This document shows positions 16,335-26,233 of a stretch of DNA of 64,000 bases, one piece after another. The translations under genes and the position numbers were made by a program. How positions within the stretch are numbered: the stretch's first letter is position 1; each line of letters opens with the position of its first letter. Source of the DNA: an uncultured Bacteroidales bacterium (GTDB taxonomy: Bacteria; Bacteroidota; Bacteroidia; Bacteroidales; UBA932); assembly GCA_947168525.1 (NCBI GenBank), contig CAMVMG010000004.1, positions 62,001 to 126,000 of the forward strand, in the 5' to 3' direction. The notes under the pieces are model-generated. The model worked only from the letters and a program-made list of their open reading frames with translations. It had not been told where the DNA came from and made no database searches.

Positions 16335-18065
16335 ATGAAAACTCTCTTATCTATGAAAAAAATCCTTCTGACCGCAGGCCTTCTGCTGGCCTCCGCCATG
16401 GTTTCCACCGCCCAGTCCGCATGGCAGGACGGCTGCCTCATGGTTGACGGAAAACCCTTCACGCTCCTGGCAGGCGAACTGCACAATTCCACCACCGGTT
16501 CCGTACAGAACATGGAAGGTGTATGGCGGCGCATGGCCGACAAAAACCTGAACTCCGTAATAGCCGCCGCCAGCTGGGAGCTGGTAGAGCCAGTGGAAGG
16601 GCAATTCCACTTCGCCGAGGTGGACGCCATGATCGACGGCGCCCGGGAAGCCGGTCTCAAGCTGGTCATCCTGTGGTTCGGCTCCTGGAAAAATGGCACC
16701 TCCACCTATGCGCCCGCCTGGGTGAAGACCAACCCCAAACGCTTCCCGCGGGCCTGCTTCTCCGACGGCTCCACCACCAACACCCTGTCCACCCTGGGCA
16801 AGGAAACCCGCAAGGCCGACGCCAAAGCTTTCGCCGCCCTGATGGCCCATATCCGGGAATACGACAAAGCCGGAACCGTAATCATGGTGCAGGTAGAAAA
16901 CGAAATGGGCACCCTGGACATGCTCTCTTCCTATACCGGGCGCCCCAACCGGGCCATGCGGGACTATTCCCCAGCCGCGGAGAAAGCCTTCAAGGGGCAG
17001 GTTCCCCAGCAGCTGATCGCCTACCTGAACGCGCACAAAGGGCAGCTGAACCCGGCCGTGGAGGCCGCCTGGAAAAGGGGCGGATACCGTAACGCCGGCA
17101 CCTGGGAAGAGGTCTTCGGCAAAGGCGGCCTCTCCCTGAAGGAGGGCTCCTGGCAGGACACCTACCCCTACCTGACAGAAGAGATCTTCAACACCTGGAA
17201 CTATGCCGCTTACGTGCAGGAAGTGGCAGCGGCCGGCAAGAAAGAGCTTGCCCTTCCCATGTTCGTGAACGCCTGGCTCAAGCAGACTTCCCAGCCGGAG
17301 CCCGGAAAATATCCCTCCGGCGGGCCCAACGCCCACATGATGGACATCTGGAGGGCCGGCGCCCCCGCCATCGACTTCCTCGCGGCCGACATCTATGCCA
17401 CCGGCCTGTACGACTGGGTCTGCAGCACCTTCTCGGCCAGCGGCAATCCCCTGGTGATCCCGGAAACAAAATCCTCTCCCGACGGCGCTTCCCGCGCCCT
17501 CTATACCTTCGGGAAATACAAGCCCATCTGCTACGCGCCCTTCGGCATCGACGGCGGCGGGCTCGTCCTCAGCGCAGACCGGGCAGACCTCTCCTTTGAC
17601 AAGGTGTACGGGCTACTGGGCCGATACATGGATGAAATCCGCACCCACACGCCCGGAAAGGACATGGAAGGCCTGCTGGTAGATCCCCAGGCCGACAGGA
17701 ACTCCGATACCGCCGTGCTGGGCGACTATTCCTTCACCCTCGCGCCCATGAATCTGGGCGGATTCGCCGCGGTGGCCGGCGTGGATGCAGGCAGCGCTTC
17801 CCCTGCCCAGGCCCCGGTCTCGGGTGTGCTCATCCTGCAGCGTGGTCCCGGAGAGTTCCTGCTGCTGGGCGGGGTTGGCGCCGGGTCGGTCCGGATCTCA
17901 TCGGCCAGGGGCAAACAGACAGACCTTCTGAGCGTGGACGAAATCCGCATAGGAAAAGGCGGCGAAGAATACCTTCACCGCCTTAACGGGGATGAGACCT
18001 CCATGGGCGTCGTTTTCCACAACGGGGAGGCTCAGGCCTTCCTGGTCAAGCTTTACGACCTGTAG
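16335..18065 (+). CDS. GH35-like beta-galactosidase with C-terminal DUF5597-type domain
   Basis: Secreted 576-residue TIM-barrel glycosidase of the GH35-like/DUF5597 group. The catalytic acid/base lies in MVQVENEMG (Glu190) and the likely nucleophile in VIPETKSS (Glu377). The N-terminal signature is KPFTLLAGELHNSTTGS, followed by SWELVEPVEGQFHF as in GH35 and GH42. The last 100 or so residues form the beta-rich DUF5597 domain. I chose the ATG at 16335 because it lies 19 nt after the -7 box, the usual distance here; the ATG at 16353 also leaves a good signal peptide (MKKILLTAGLLLASAMVSTA). Family members cleave terminal beta-galactose. Its 3' end is 3 bp from the stop of the converging esterase gene. 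Confidence 0.83.
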   Translation: MKTLLSMKKILLTAGLLLASAMVSTAQSAWQDGCLMVDGKPFTLLAGELHNSTTGSVQNMEGVWRRMADKNLNSVIAAASWELVEPVEGQFHFAEVDAMIDGAREAGLKLVILWFGSWKNGTSTYAPAWVKTNPKRFPRACFSDGSTTNTLSTLGKETRKADAKAFAALMAHIREYDKAGTVIMVQVENEMGTLDMLSSYTGRPNRAMRDYSPAAEKAFKGQVPQQLIAYLNAHKGQLNPAVEAAWKRGGYRNAGTWEEVFGKGGLSLKEGSWQDTYPYLTEEIFNTWNYAAYVQEVAAAGKKELALPMFVNAWLKQTSQPEPGKYPSGGPNAHMMDIWRAGAPAIDFLAADIYATGLYDWVCSTFSASGNPLVIPETKSSPDGASRALYTFGKYKPICYAPFGIDGGGLVLSADRADLSFDKVYGLLGRYMDEIRTHTPGKDMEGLLVDPQADRNSDTAVLGDYSFTLAPMNLGGFAAVAGVDAGSASPAQAPVSGVLILQRGPGEFLLLGGVGAGSVRISSARGKQTDLLSVDEIRIGKGGEEYLHRLNGDETSMGVVFHNGEAQAFLVKLYDL

Positions 18066-18068
18066 GCA

Positions 18069-19826
18069 TTACTTGTTGCCTACATAGATCAGCTTCTTGG
18101 TTTCAGGATCACGCCGATACTGCTTGAAGAAGTCCCACATGATCTGGGCAGTGGGCATGAAGTTCCAGTGACCGTAGTTCATCACGGCGACCAGCCGGAT
18201 CAGGGGCTTATCCCCCTTGTAAAGCTGGCCGGTCTCGATGACGATGCCTTCACCCTTGACGGTCTGGATGGTCTCCCGGTCGCGGAGGGTCTGTCCGAAG
18301 ACCGGGTCCACGGAGAAGTCCATCTCGGCATTCACGGTCATGCCGTTCATTTGCTCGTACGCATTCCAGGCGTTGAGGTAGCTGTTGCCCCGCCAGTTGT
18401 CCGGGGTCATATAGGGAACGGTGGTGTCCTTGGTGCCGAACACCGAGCAGTAAGGCGTTTCCACGGCGCCCCGCTTCTGGGTGGCCTCGTTCCAGATGGC
18501 CTCGAATCCCGGGAACGGGCCGGCGCCCATGCCGCCGAACAGGCCGCCGGAATGACCGCCCACAGCCGCAAACACGTGTGATTTCTTGATACCCAGCGCC
18601 GTCGCGGTCATGGACCCGGCCGACAAACCCTCGGCATAGACCCGGGACGGATCCAGCTGGGGATACTTGGCCAGCAGCTGGTAAATAATGGTCTCTACGC
18701 CGTCCTGGCCCATGGCCTGGAAGCTCTGGCTCCCCTGCCATTCCATCTCCACCACAAAGAAACGCTCCTTGCCGGCCACCTGCAGGAAGCCGGAGGTTTC
18801 GGCCTGGGTGCGCGGATCGTTGGCATTGCCGTGCAGGAGCACCATCACGGGCACGCTCCGGGGCGCAGCCCCTTCCTTCAGCTCCTTGGGCCAATACTCG
18901 TACCACAGCTGTTTGGGAACATCCGCCCCCTGCTGTCCCTGCGGGCCGAAGGCCATGGGCTGCTCCACCTTGATGCGCTCGATGTCCATCGCTTCCCAGT
19001 CCGTGTAGGGCTCCAGTTCATAGGCTCCGTACTGGCCGAAGCGGGCGCCCTCATAGTGGGTGTGGTTGTAGTTGTTGTACCGGAAGTTGCGGCCCAGCAC
19101 CTGCTTCCAGGCATCGGCAAACACCTCGCCCAGCCCACGCACGGAGGGGTCGGTGAAAACGGTCAGCAGTTCCTCGGCGGGGTTCTCATAGTGGCCGTCC
19201 TTGGCAACGGCGCCGTTCAGGGCGATGTACTCCGCCGCCACTTTCTTCGCCGTCTTACCGGCCACATAGGCGGGGACGCCCTTGGAAACGAAGCCCTTGG
19301 AGAGCCTGGCGGCGTTACCGCCCACCGTGAGGATGCCGGCGATATGGTCGGCTGCCTTCAGGGCGATGACCTGGTTCACAAACGTCGCACCGGCACCGAT
19401 GCCGATCACCTTAAGGTTGCCGCTGCGGGACTTGTTGAACATCTGGACAAAGCCGTCGAAATCGGCCGTGGCGTCATATTTGGCACCAGCCGGATTCAGG
19501 ACGGCCACGCTGCCGTAATTGGCCGACAGAATCGGGTCCAGACCCAGCTCAGAGACCAGTGCCTCGGCTCCGGCCTTGTCCAGCTTGGTATCCGGATAGA
19601 TGAAGAAGGTGGGCGCGTTGTTGAAGGAACGGCCGTCAAACTGCGTGGCACCGGCACCGAAGGGCATCGCGGCGCGCTTGTTGAGCACGACGAACTCGGG
19701 ATCGGGATCCGGGATAAAACGGCGTCCGGCACCGGGGACGTTCTGGCCGACTTCACGGCCGCCCGGCTGGGCAAGGGCGGTGGCCGCCAGGGCCAGCGCC
19801 AAGGTGATAGCAAAAGCTTTTTTCAT
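18069..19826 (-). CDS. Two-domain alpha/beta-hydrolase esterase (copy 1), N-terminal domain degenerate
   Basis: Secreted 585-residue esterase related to PHB-depolymerase/feruloyl-esterase-type hydrolases; signal MKKAFAITLALALAATALAQ. The C-terminal half holds HGNANDPRTQAE (oxyanion region), YAEGLSAGSMTA (nucleophile Ser402), VFGTKDTTVPY (Asp) and MNYGHWNF (His). The N-terminal half also looks like an alpha/beta hydrolase, but its nucleophile elbow reads GIGAG (142-146), with Gly in place of Ser, so it should be inactive. Such esterases remove acetyl, methyl or hydroxycinnamoyl groups; the true acyl group is unknown. It is the last gene of the operon 30049-18069, 27 nt behind GH106 B. A paralogue is the third gene of the same operon. 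Confidence 0.78.
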   Translation of the reverse strand: MKKAFAITLALALAATALAQPGGREVGQNVPGAGRRFIPDPDPEFVVLNKRAAMPFGAGATQFDGRSFNNAPTFFIYPDTKLDKAGAEALVSELGLDPILSANYGSVAVLNPAGAKYDATADFDGFVQMFNKSRSGNLKVIGIGAGATFVNQVIALKAADHIAGILTVGGNAARLSKGFVSKGVPAYVAGKTAKKVAAEYIALNGAVAKDGHYENPAEELLTVFTDPSVRGLGEVFADAWKQVLGRNFRYNNYNHTHYEGARFGQYGAYELEPYTDWEAMDIERIKVEQPMAFGPQGQQGADVPKQLWYEYWPKELKEGAAPRSVPVMVLLHGNANDPRTQAETSGFLQVAGKERFFVVEMEWQGSQSFQAMGQDGVETIIYQLLAKYPQLDPSRVYAEGLSAGSMTATALGIKKSHVFAAVGGHSGGLFGGMGAGPFPGFEAIWNEATQKRGAVETPYCSVFGTKDTTVPYMTPDNWRGNSYLNAWNAYEQMNGMTVNAEMDFSVDPVFGQTLRDRETIQTVKGEGIVIETGQLYKGDKPLIRLVAVMNYGHWNFMPTAQIMWDFFKQYRRDPETKKLIYVGNK

Positions 19827-19853
19827 CGTAAAAAAACGGATATTGGGTTATAC

Positions 19854-22800
19854 TTATTTTATCTCCAAAAGGCGGACCGGACCCATCAGGCCGGCTTCTT
19901 TCAGCGGATAGTCGGCCGGGTAGATGGACGCTACACCGGGGGTGGTGCAGATCCGCTCCGGCGCACCGGGCTGGTTGTCACCGACCAGGCGGTTAATCCA
20001 AAGGTTGGCCACTTTGATCTCCAGGGCGTTCTCCCCTTCCTTCAGCGCATCGGTCACATCCACGGTCCAGGGCGCCTTCCAGGCGGTTCCGCAGTACTGG
20101 CCGTTGACATAGACTTCGGCGATATTCTTCACCTTGCCAAGGTCCAGGACGACGCGGCCTTCCAGGGCGTCGGCCGAAAGCGTATTGCAGTAGGTAGCGA
20201 CACCGGAGAAGTACTTGATACCGAACACATCCGACTCGGAAAGCGACTTCAGCTGGTCGAACGTTGCCTCGGCGGGAGCGCCGCGCTTCTGTTGGAATTT
20301 CACCTTCCAGGGAGTGCTGAGTGTCAGAATCTCCTTCTGGACAGGACGTGCCACGGTATGGGAGGCTTCGCCCTTGCCGGAGAACACGACGAACACGGCA
20401 TCGTTCGGAACCAGGTGCAGATCCACCTCGGTGCGGTCACCGGCGGCCCGGTAGGAGACATCCTCCATCTTGCCGGTCTCGGCATGCCATACGGAAGGCT
20501 TCAGGCCGGATACGCGGAACGACAGGGTTACGTCGCCTCCTTCGGAGAGGGGCTTGTTGATCCAGTAGACCTGGGCGTCGCCGCAGTCGCGGTGGAGATA
20601 GCGGAAGCTGGCATCGATGTCCACGTCGGGACGGATGCCGATTTCCTTGAGTACGGCAAGCATGTCAGTGGACTCGTGGACGTTGGAGCGGCCGCTGTCC
20701 CAGATGTCCTTCACGAGGGCCGCGAATTCGGCCGGATCGTCATTGAGCGAGGCCGCATGGGTGGGACGGACACCACCCAGGTGCGCGCCGGCTTTCACCA
20801 GGTCGGCGATCTTCCGGAGCACGTCCGTAGACATGTAGTCCACATTGCGGTCCATCCAGAGCAGGCGGTATTCGGTCTTGCCGGTGCGGGCCTGCAGACG
20901 GCCGTCCTTGGTGGCCAGGATTTCCTCCTTGAGGGCGGTAGGATTGCAATAATCCCACTCATAACCGGCAGGGACGCCGCTGCCGCGGTTGAACAGGGCT
21001 GTCACGTTGGAATCCTCACCGTAATAATAGAGCACATCGGCCACATTGAGACCCACGGAGAGGAGATAGCTGGTACGGGAGATATAGTCTACCCAGGCGC
21101 CGGCCATCTCGGCCCAGGTCTCGTGGCGGTTGAACCACTGGCCGATGATACCGCCCATGCCGATACCCGGCACGGTCTCGCGCGGCTGATGGGCGCTGAG
21201 GTGCACGTAGAAGCGGTTCACGCCGCTGGCGAGCTCCTGGTCGGCCGTCTCTTTCAGGTCTTCCGGAGCATACTGGTACTGGAGCTGGTCGCCCCAGGTG
21301 GTCATGGACTCGGCCGCCACGTAGTTCTGCCCGTAGATATGGGCCACAGAGGCGGATTCGCGGAGGTCGGCCTCCTGGTTGGTGCGGTTGACCTTTCCGT
21401 CAGGGCCCTTCGGGAGCCAGGGAGACTCCACCCACATGGCGCCCATCGGAACGCTGGCGGTCCGTTTCACATCCATGCCGTCCACCACATAGGCGCGGCC
21501 GCCTTCGTGGGACTCGTAATAGCCGCCCACCATGCCGTAGTCCTTACGGATAATCTCGGTCAGCTGCGCATAGCTGTCGGCAATCAGGTCGCCGATGGTC
21601 TCGCGCCAGTCGTGCAGGAAGCGCTCGCTCTCGTCGGCCGAGCCGATGATCTCCCCGGCCAGCACCGGCATCCAGGCTTTCATGTCGTAGCCGCGCAGGC
21701 GGGAGAAACTCTCCAGCATGGCAGGGGTCCAGTTCTCATTCTCGGCCTCGAAACTGTCGGTCAGGAGATAACGGATGCCCTTGTCGCCCAGGAAGCCCTT
21801 CATAGCCTCCTGATAGGTGTCCAGGTAGACATGGATGAAGCGGGAGAAGGCGACAGGGTCCATCTTGTCCACCTCAAGGCCGAGTGCCTCGTCGGAAGCG
21901 GGGTGATTCACCTCGCCGGTGATGGACCAGGCGAAGCGGTAGATCCGCCAGCGGCCTTCGGGGGCGTTCCAGCGGAGACGGCCGGATGCATCTACCTTGT
22001 CCGTAAGGTCGATGACATCACTCAGGGCGGGGAAAACCTCGTTGTCGGAAGTCTTGGTGGCGGAGGCCATCAGGTTGTTGGCAGCCGTGAAACCGGCCTT
22101 GTCCTCGGCGCGGTCAATACGACTGGAAGGCCAGACCACAAACTCGGAAATCCGTGTACCGGCCGGAGCGGGAGCGGTTCTCGCAGGAGCACCGCCCATG
22201 CCGAAGGGATCCCTCCCTGCCGGGCGGGGCTGCGGATTCTGCACCGTCAGGCGGAAATACTTTGCCGTAGTCTCAGGAACGCTCATCGTGGCCTGGGCGG
22301 AACCGCCGCCCCGGACATCGCAGATGCGGGTCCAGTTTTTGCCGTCCTGGCTGCATTCGAGGGCGTTGGTGGCAGGTCCCATGGGCATACCCGGATAACC
22401 GCCGCCACCGGCAGCACCCACAACACTCAGCGAGCGCACTGTCACGGCTTCGGGGAATTCATACTGGATCCAGGCAAAGCCTTCCTTGCCGGGAGGCAGG
22501 AGGGCGCCATTAGTTACATCGTTGTCTGTCAGCATTTCCAAGGTGAAGTTTCCACCGCTGGCGGTCACTTTGGCATCCAGCGGAGACACGGCCCCCTGCG
22601 GAAGTTTCACGGCCAGAACGGCAATCTCACCGCCGGTCTCAGGGGCGTTGGGGTCGAAGCTGCGGCCGGCAGGACCGCCGTTCTGGAAAGCACCCACCTT
22701 GGTGAAAGAAGGCGGAAGCTGGATGTCCACATCGCCTCCCCTGACTTCCACGGTACGCCAGACCAGCTTCTTCATGCCTTCCTCGGGCTTCACCCAAGGG

Positions 22801-23189
22801 CCTGCCGTAGCGCTGAAACCGGCGCAGGACGGAACGCCCATTTCCAGGTCCAGGGAATCGGCCAGGCGGGCTGCGAAGTACAGGCGGTCTTTCCAGACAT
22901 CGCTCATGTATTTCGCGTCTCCCTGACTGCCGCCGAGGTTGAACTGGTGGAAACCGACGATGCCGACGCGCTTGAACCAGTCGAAGTCGGCCCGGATGCC
23001 GGATTCGGTCACATCATCCCCCATCCAGTGCCACCAGACACGGACGCGGGATTCTTTGGGAGGATGCTGGAAACCCGCCTGGAGTTCACTGATGGAGACT
23101 TGCCGGGCAGGGCCCTTCTTTTCGCCGCAGGCGGTCAGCGCCGCCGCCATGGAAAGGGTCGCAAGGAAAATTACTGCAGTCTTTTTCAT
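19854..23189 (-). CDS. GH106 family alpha-L-rhamnosidase (copy B), lipoprotein
   Basis: Alpha-L-rhamnosidase of 1111 residues with lipoprotein signal (LTACGEKK), so probably membrane-anchored, perhaps on the cell surface. The GH106 start is FQHPPKESRVRVWWHWM; the pocket region reads GGYYESHEGGRAYVVDGMD, and LLTDSFEAENENWTP precedes it. A discoidin-like insert contains a Gly/Pro/Ala-rich loop (FGMGGAPARTAPAPAG, near 22175-22215). The C-terminal jelly roll ends in VANLWINRLVGDNQPGAPE. It lies between the two esterase genes, 21 and 27 nt away. Co-expression with esterases suggests an acyl-decorated rhamnoside substrate (inference). Sequence is well diverged from copies A, D and E, so it is not a recent duplicate. 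Confidence 0.87.
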   Translation of the reverse strand: MKKTAVIFLATLSMAAALTACGEKKGPARQVSISELQAGFQHPPKESRVRVWWHWMGDDVTESGIRADFDWFKRVGIVGFHQFNLGGSQGDAKYMSDVWKDRLYFAARLADSLDLEMGVPSCAGFSATAGPWVKPEEGMKKLVWRTVEVRGGDVDIQLPPSFTKVGAFQNGGPAGRSFDPNAPETGGEIAVLAVKLPQGAVSPLDAKVTASGGNFTLEMLTDNDVTNGALLPPGKEGFAWIQYEFPEAVTVRSLSVVGAAGGGGYPGMPMGPATNALECSQDGKNWTRICDVRGGGSAQATMSVPETTAKYFRLTVQNPQPRPAGRDPFGMGGAPARTAPAPAGTRISEFVVWPSSRIDRAEDKAGFTAANNLMASATKTSDNEVFPALSDVIDLTDKVDASGRLRWNAPEGRWRIYRFAWSITGEVNHPASDEALGLEVDKMDPVAFSRFIHVYLDTYQEAMKGFLGDKGIRYLLTDSFEAENENWTPAMLESFSRLRGYDMKAWMPVLAGEIIGSADESERFLHDWRETIGDLIADSYAQLTEIIRKDYGMVGGYYESHEGGRAYVVDGMDVKRTASVPMGAMWVESPWLPKGPDGKVNRTNQEADLRESASVAHIYGQNYVAAESMTTWGDQLQYQYAPEDLKETADQELASGVNRFYVHLSAHQPRETVPGIGMGGIIGQWFNRHETWAEMAGAWVDYISRTSYLLSVGLNVADVLYYYGEDSNVTALFNRGSGVPAGYEWDYCNPTALKEEILATKDGRLQARTGKTEYRLLWMDRNVDYMSTDVLRKIADLVKAGAHLGGVRPTHAASLNDDPAEFAALVKDIWDSGRSNVHESTDMLAVLKEIGIRPDVDIDASFRYLHRDCGDAQVYWINKPLSEGGDVTLSFRVSGLKPSVWHAETGKMEDVSYRAAGDRTEVDLHLVPNDAVFVVFSGKGEASHTVARPVQKEILTLSTPWKVKFQQKRGAPAEATFDQLKSLSESDVFGIKYFSGVATYCNTLSADALEGRVVLDLGKVKNIAEVYVNGQYCGTAWKAPWTVDVTDALKEGENALEIKVANLWINRLVGDNQPGAPERICTTPGVASIYPADYPLKEAGLMGPVRLLEIK

Positions 23190-23210
23190 ATTCTATAAAG
23201 ATGATAATTA

Positions 23211-24860
23211 TTATTTATAAATCAAGGCCTTGGTTTTGGGGTCACGCGCAAAGTGGGTGAAGAACGCCCACATTTCGGCCGCGACACCCTTGTAATTCCA
23301 GTGGCCGTATTCCTCCAGGGCCACCATCTTGACCAGTTCCTTGTTTCCCTTGTACAGGGATCCTTCGTGCATAATGAGGTTGTCCTGGGTCTGGATGGCC
23401 TTGCGGTCCCGGACCTGCATGCCGAACATGGGGTCGATCGCCTCATCGGCGGTTTCGCCCAGTTCAATGCCGTTGAGGCGGCAGAGGTCGCGGATTCCCC
23501 TCAGCAGGCTCCCCTGCGGGGAGGAAACCGGTGCCCCCTCGTCGGGGATGGCATAGGTAAAACGGCTGTCATTGGTGCCGGCGCATAGCATGTAACCCAC
23601 CTCCATATTACCATTGTAACGGGCAATCTGTGCATCGATTCCGGCTGACCCATAGATGTTCACGCGGGAATCATAGATGATGCCGCCCGCCATGGCACCG
23701 CCGGCGGCGATGAGCCCGGTCTTGAAGATGCACATGAGGGTGGTGTTCAGCGCTCCTGCCGACAGGCCCGTGCAGTAAACGCGGGAAGGATCCAGCTGGG
23801 GATACTTCTCCAGCAAGTGCAGGATGGTGGCCTCAATGCCGTCCAGGCCCATCGAAGCATATTGGTCGCGTCCCTGCCATTCCATTTCCACAGCCATGAA
23901 CCCTTTTTCGGGCGCCAGTTCCACATAGCCGGCAGTTTCGGCCTGGGTGCGGGGGTCGTTGCCGTTTCCATGCAGCATCACCACCAACGGTACACTGGCC
24001 CTGGGGGCATTCAGAAGCCGCTCGGGCATGTACTCATACCAGAGGAAATCGCCCCAGCCACACAGGTTCTCCTCCACGATGTTCCGCCGGATGCCGAGGC
24101 GGTCGAACATCACGTACGAGACCAGCTCGAAGGGACCGGTAGTGCGGTAATCCACACCCATGTACCAGGTCTTGTAGTTACTGTAGCGATAGTTGCGGGA
24201 AAAGAGCTGGTCCCAGGCCTCGGCAAAATACGCGCTGTCGGACCGTTTGGCGCCATCCACCACCACCCGTTCCATGGGGTGGGCGGGGTTTTCCCACACA
24301 CCTCCGCCCACAGCCTGCGCATGGTTGGCCTTGATATAGCGGTCGGCGACGGCTTTGCCGGACGCGGCCACATAGGCGGGCACGACGGGGATTTCGGCCT
24401 TGCCAGAGGCGCTGCCGCCAATAGTGAGAATACCGGCTACCATCTGGGCATGCGGGGCCAGGACATTGTTCACGAACGTAGCACCGCCACCTTTGCCGAT
24501 GAGTTTCAGGTTGTTGACGGCGCGAAGCTTCTGCAGCAGGTTGAAGTAAACCTCCAAGTCCTTCTTGGCGTCATACTTTTTACCATTAGCCGGATTAATG
24601 ACATAAACCGTCCCAAGATATGCATCCAGATGCTTCTCCATGCCGAAGGCCTTAACAACGGTCATGGGATCTTTCACCGCCTTGTCGGCATAAATGAAAT
24701 AGGTGGGATTGATGGTACGGTCAGCGTAATTGGGCTTACGCTCAGGAGACACCTTCCAAACCTCGGTACCCATTTCCTCCACAGGCTCGGTCTTGAAAGA
24801 CTGGCTGAAGGAAAGCGTGGTGCAGCCCATGAGGGCCAGTGCAAATAATACTTTCTTCAT
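23211..24860 (-). CDS. Two-domain alpha/beta-hydrolase esterase (copy 2), N-terminal domain degenerate
   Basis: A 549-residue paralogue of the esterase at 18069-19826, with signal MKKVLFALALMGCTTLSFSQ. The C-terminal domain has HGNGNDPRTQAE, YCTGLSAGALNT (Ser367), CAGTNDSRFTY (Asp) and EEYGHWNY (His). The N-terminal elbow reads GKGGG (122-126), again Gly instead of the nucleophile Ser. Both copies have lost the Ser at the same place, so the inactive domain is older than the duplication. It starts 3 nt after the ceramidase-like gene, so translational coupling is likely. Substrate is unknown; removal of an ester group before rhamnosidase action is inferred from the neighbours. Confidence 0.78.
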   Translation of the reverse strand: MKKVLFALALMGCTTLSFSQSFKTEPVEEMGTEVWKVSPERKPNYADRTINPTYFIYADKAVKDPMTVVKAFGMEKHLDAYLGTVYVINPANGKKYDAKKDLEVYFNLLQKLRAVNNLKLIGKGGGATFVNNVLAPHAQMVAGILTIGGSASGKAEIPVVPAYVAASGKAVADRYIKANHAQAVGGGVWENPAHPMERVVVDGAKRSDSAYFAEAWDQLFSRNYRYSNYKTWYMGVDYRTTGPFELVSYVMFDRLGIRRNIVEENLCGWGDFLWYEYMPERLLNAPRASVPLVVMLHGNGNDPRTQAETAGYVELAPEKGFMAVEMEWQGRDQYASMGLDGIEATILHLLEKYPQLDPSRVYCTGLSAGALNTTLMCIFKTGLIAAGGAMAGGIIYDSRVNIYGSAGIDAQIARYNGNMEVGYMLCAGTNDSRFTYAIPDEGAPVSSPQGSLLRGIRDLCRLNGIELGETADEAIDPMFGMQVRDRKAIQTQDNLIMHEGSLYKGNKELVKMVALEEYGHWNYKGVAAEMWAFFTHFARDPKTKALIYK

Positions 24861-24863
24861 CTT

Positions 24864-26207
24864 TTATCTAACTTTCTGGATTAGTCGTAAGGCCGATTCC
24901 ACAATGCCTTTCTCGGCGTAACCGGGCTTGATGCGGGAACCGATTACCTGGAATGTAAGGTGGTTGGCGGCATTGTCGGAATAGATGTAACCGCTCTCGA
25001 ACGGACCGTCGGCAATGGTAACCACCATGGTCTTGGCAGCGGGAGAAGCCTTCTTGATGTGGAGAGCGATCTCGGAATAGATCTCGGCGCTCACCGTCAC
25101 GATATGGATATCACCTATTCGGAGTACGCCCATTCCCAGATGCACGTCGGGACCGTCCTTGTAACCAGGATCATAGTTCTCGCGGCCTTCTTTGTCGATG
25201 CGCTCGCGGCCCGGGAAGGTAATAATCTCTTCGGCAGCGCGTACCACCGGATTCTCTTCATACTGCATGTCGTAGAGCATGATTTCCAGGGCCTTGAAAC
25301 CTACCGCGTTGCCCAGCATGCGCACATACTCGTCCTTGCGGTCGATGACGGCCTTGTGGGCAGCTACCTGGTCGGCGGCGACAGTAGGCGTATTCAGGTC
25401 CAGCGAACCGCGGGTAGCGTGCCGGTCGGCTTTCACACCCTTTACCTGGCCTTCGCGGAAGATGTCGGAATAGGCCAGTTTGGGATTCTGGTCACCGGAA
25501 GCATTCTGGCAGAACAAAGCGACTGTCTTGCCACCGAATACCTTCTCCACCAGGTCGCAGGCGTCGCCGGGGAAGTCGGCGCTCACCACACCGCTCATGA
25601 AGAAATTCACCGGATGCATGCCATAGTTCATGTAAACGGCAATGGGAACATCCTCCTTGTCAAGGAACGAAATGACAGTAAGGTCCTTGTCGGATGCACC
25701 TGTCCAGTTAGGGGTCTGCGACCACTCCTGGTGCTCGTTGTAGTTGTCCCGGTTCACATTCAGGTCCAGGGGACGTTTGCCATATCCCACGCGGGCTGGA
25801 CGCGCCGCGGCTTTGGCCTGGACGGCCGCCTTTTCAGCGGCATCGAACAGCTGGGCATACGTGGGCTTGCTGTCCGGGCTGATACCATTGGTACCCGGGC
25901 TGTGCGAATGGGTTCCCGAGATGATGATATTCTCTTTGGGGATACCGGTGGCGGCATGGATGCGGCGGATAGGTTCTTCGGTCTGCCGAAGGTCACCGTC
26001 CACCGTGATGATAACTGCCGGCGTGATACCGTCCGACAAATACAGTGCACGGACATTCAAAGTGCCGCGGATGATATCGGTATCGCGGACCAGTTCGCTT
26101 ACAGAAGGGGTTACATCCACTTTGGCGGCACCTGCCACCAACTGCTGGGCATAGGCTGCGCTCACAGCAAGGCCCAGGGAAAGGATAAGGGAGAGGATAC
26201 GTTTCAT
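24864..26207 (-). CDS. Neutral ceramidase N-terminal domain-like hydrolase (copy 1)
   Basis: Secreted 447-residue protein; signal MKRILSLILSLGLAVSAAYA. It matches the zinc-dependent neutral/alkaline ceramidase N-terminal domain in outline: GAAKVDVTP opening, IISGTHSHSPG metal motif, MNYGMHPVNFFMSG and VSADFPGD blocks. True ceramidases are longer and cleave the N-acyl bond of ceramide. The short stand-alone form here sits between a GH106 gene and an esterase gene, so it may act on a glycan-linked group; real activity is unknown. It is clearly related to the copy at 30201-31547, but where that copy has MDTHCHDLNE this one has VDGDLRQTEE, losing two His. Confidence 0.72.
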   Translation of the reverse strand: MKRILSLILSLGLAVSAAYAQQLVAGAAKVDVTPSVSELVRDTDIIRGTLNVRALYLSDGITPAVIITVDGDLRQTEEPIRRIHAATGIPKENIIISGTHSHSPGTNGISPDSKPTYAQLFDAAEKAAVQAKAAARPARVGYGKRPLDLNVNRDNYNEHQEWSQTPNWTGASDKDLTVISFLDKEDVPIAVYMNYGMHPVNFFMSGVVSADFPGDACDLVEKVFGGKTVALFCQNASGDQNPKLAYSDIFREGQVKGVKADRHATRGSLDLNTPTVAADQVAAHKAVIDRKDEYVRMLGNAVGFKALEIMLYDMQYEENPVVRAAEEIITFPGRERIDKEGRENYDPGYKDGPDVHLGMGVLRIGDIHIVTVSAEIYSEIALHIKKASPAAKTMVVTIADGPFESGYIYSDNAANHLTFQVIGSRIKPGYAEKGIVESALRLIQKVR

Positions 26208-26233
26208 TTATAATCGGTTTTCAGTGTTTCATG

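Noticed and set aside
18831..23198. Plus-strand open frame of 1455 residues opposite GH106 B and the first esterase
   Set aside because: It lies antisense to two convincing genes, has no family motif, is rich in Val/Gly/His/Leu as expected for the complement of GC-rich codons, and has no promoter. The same applies to the 1104-residue minus frame opposite GH106 A and the 807-residue frame opposite GH106 D.
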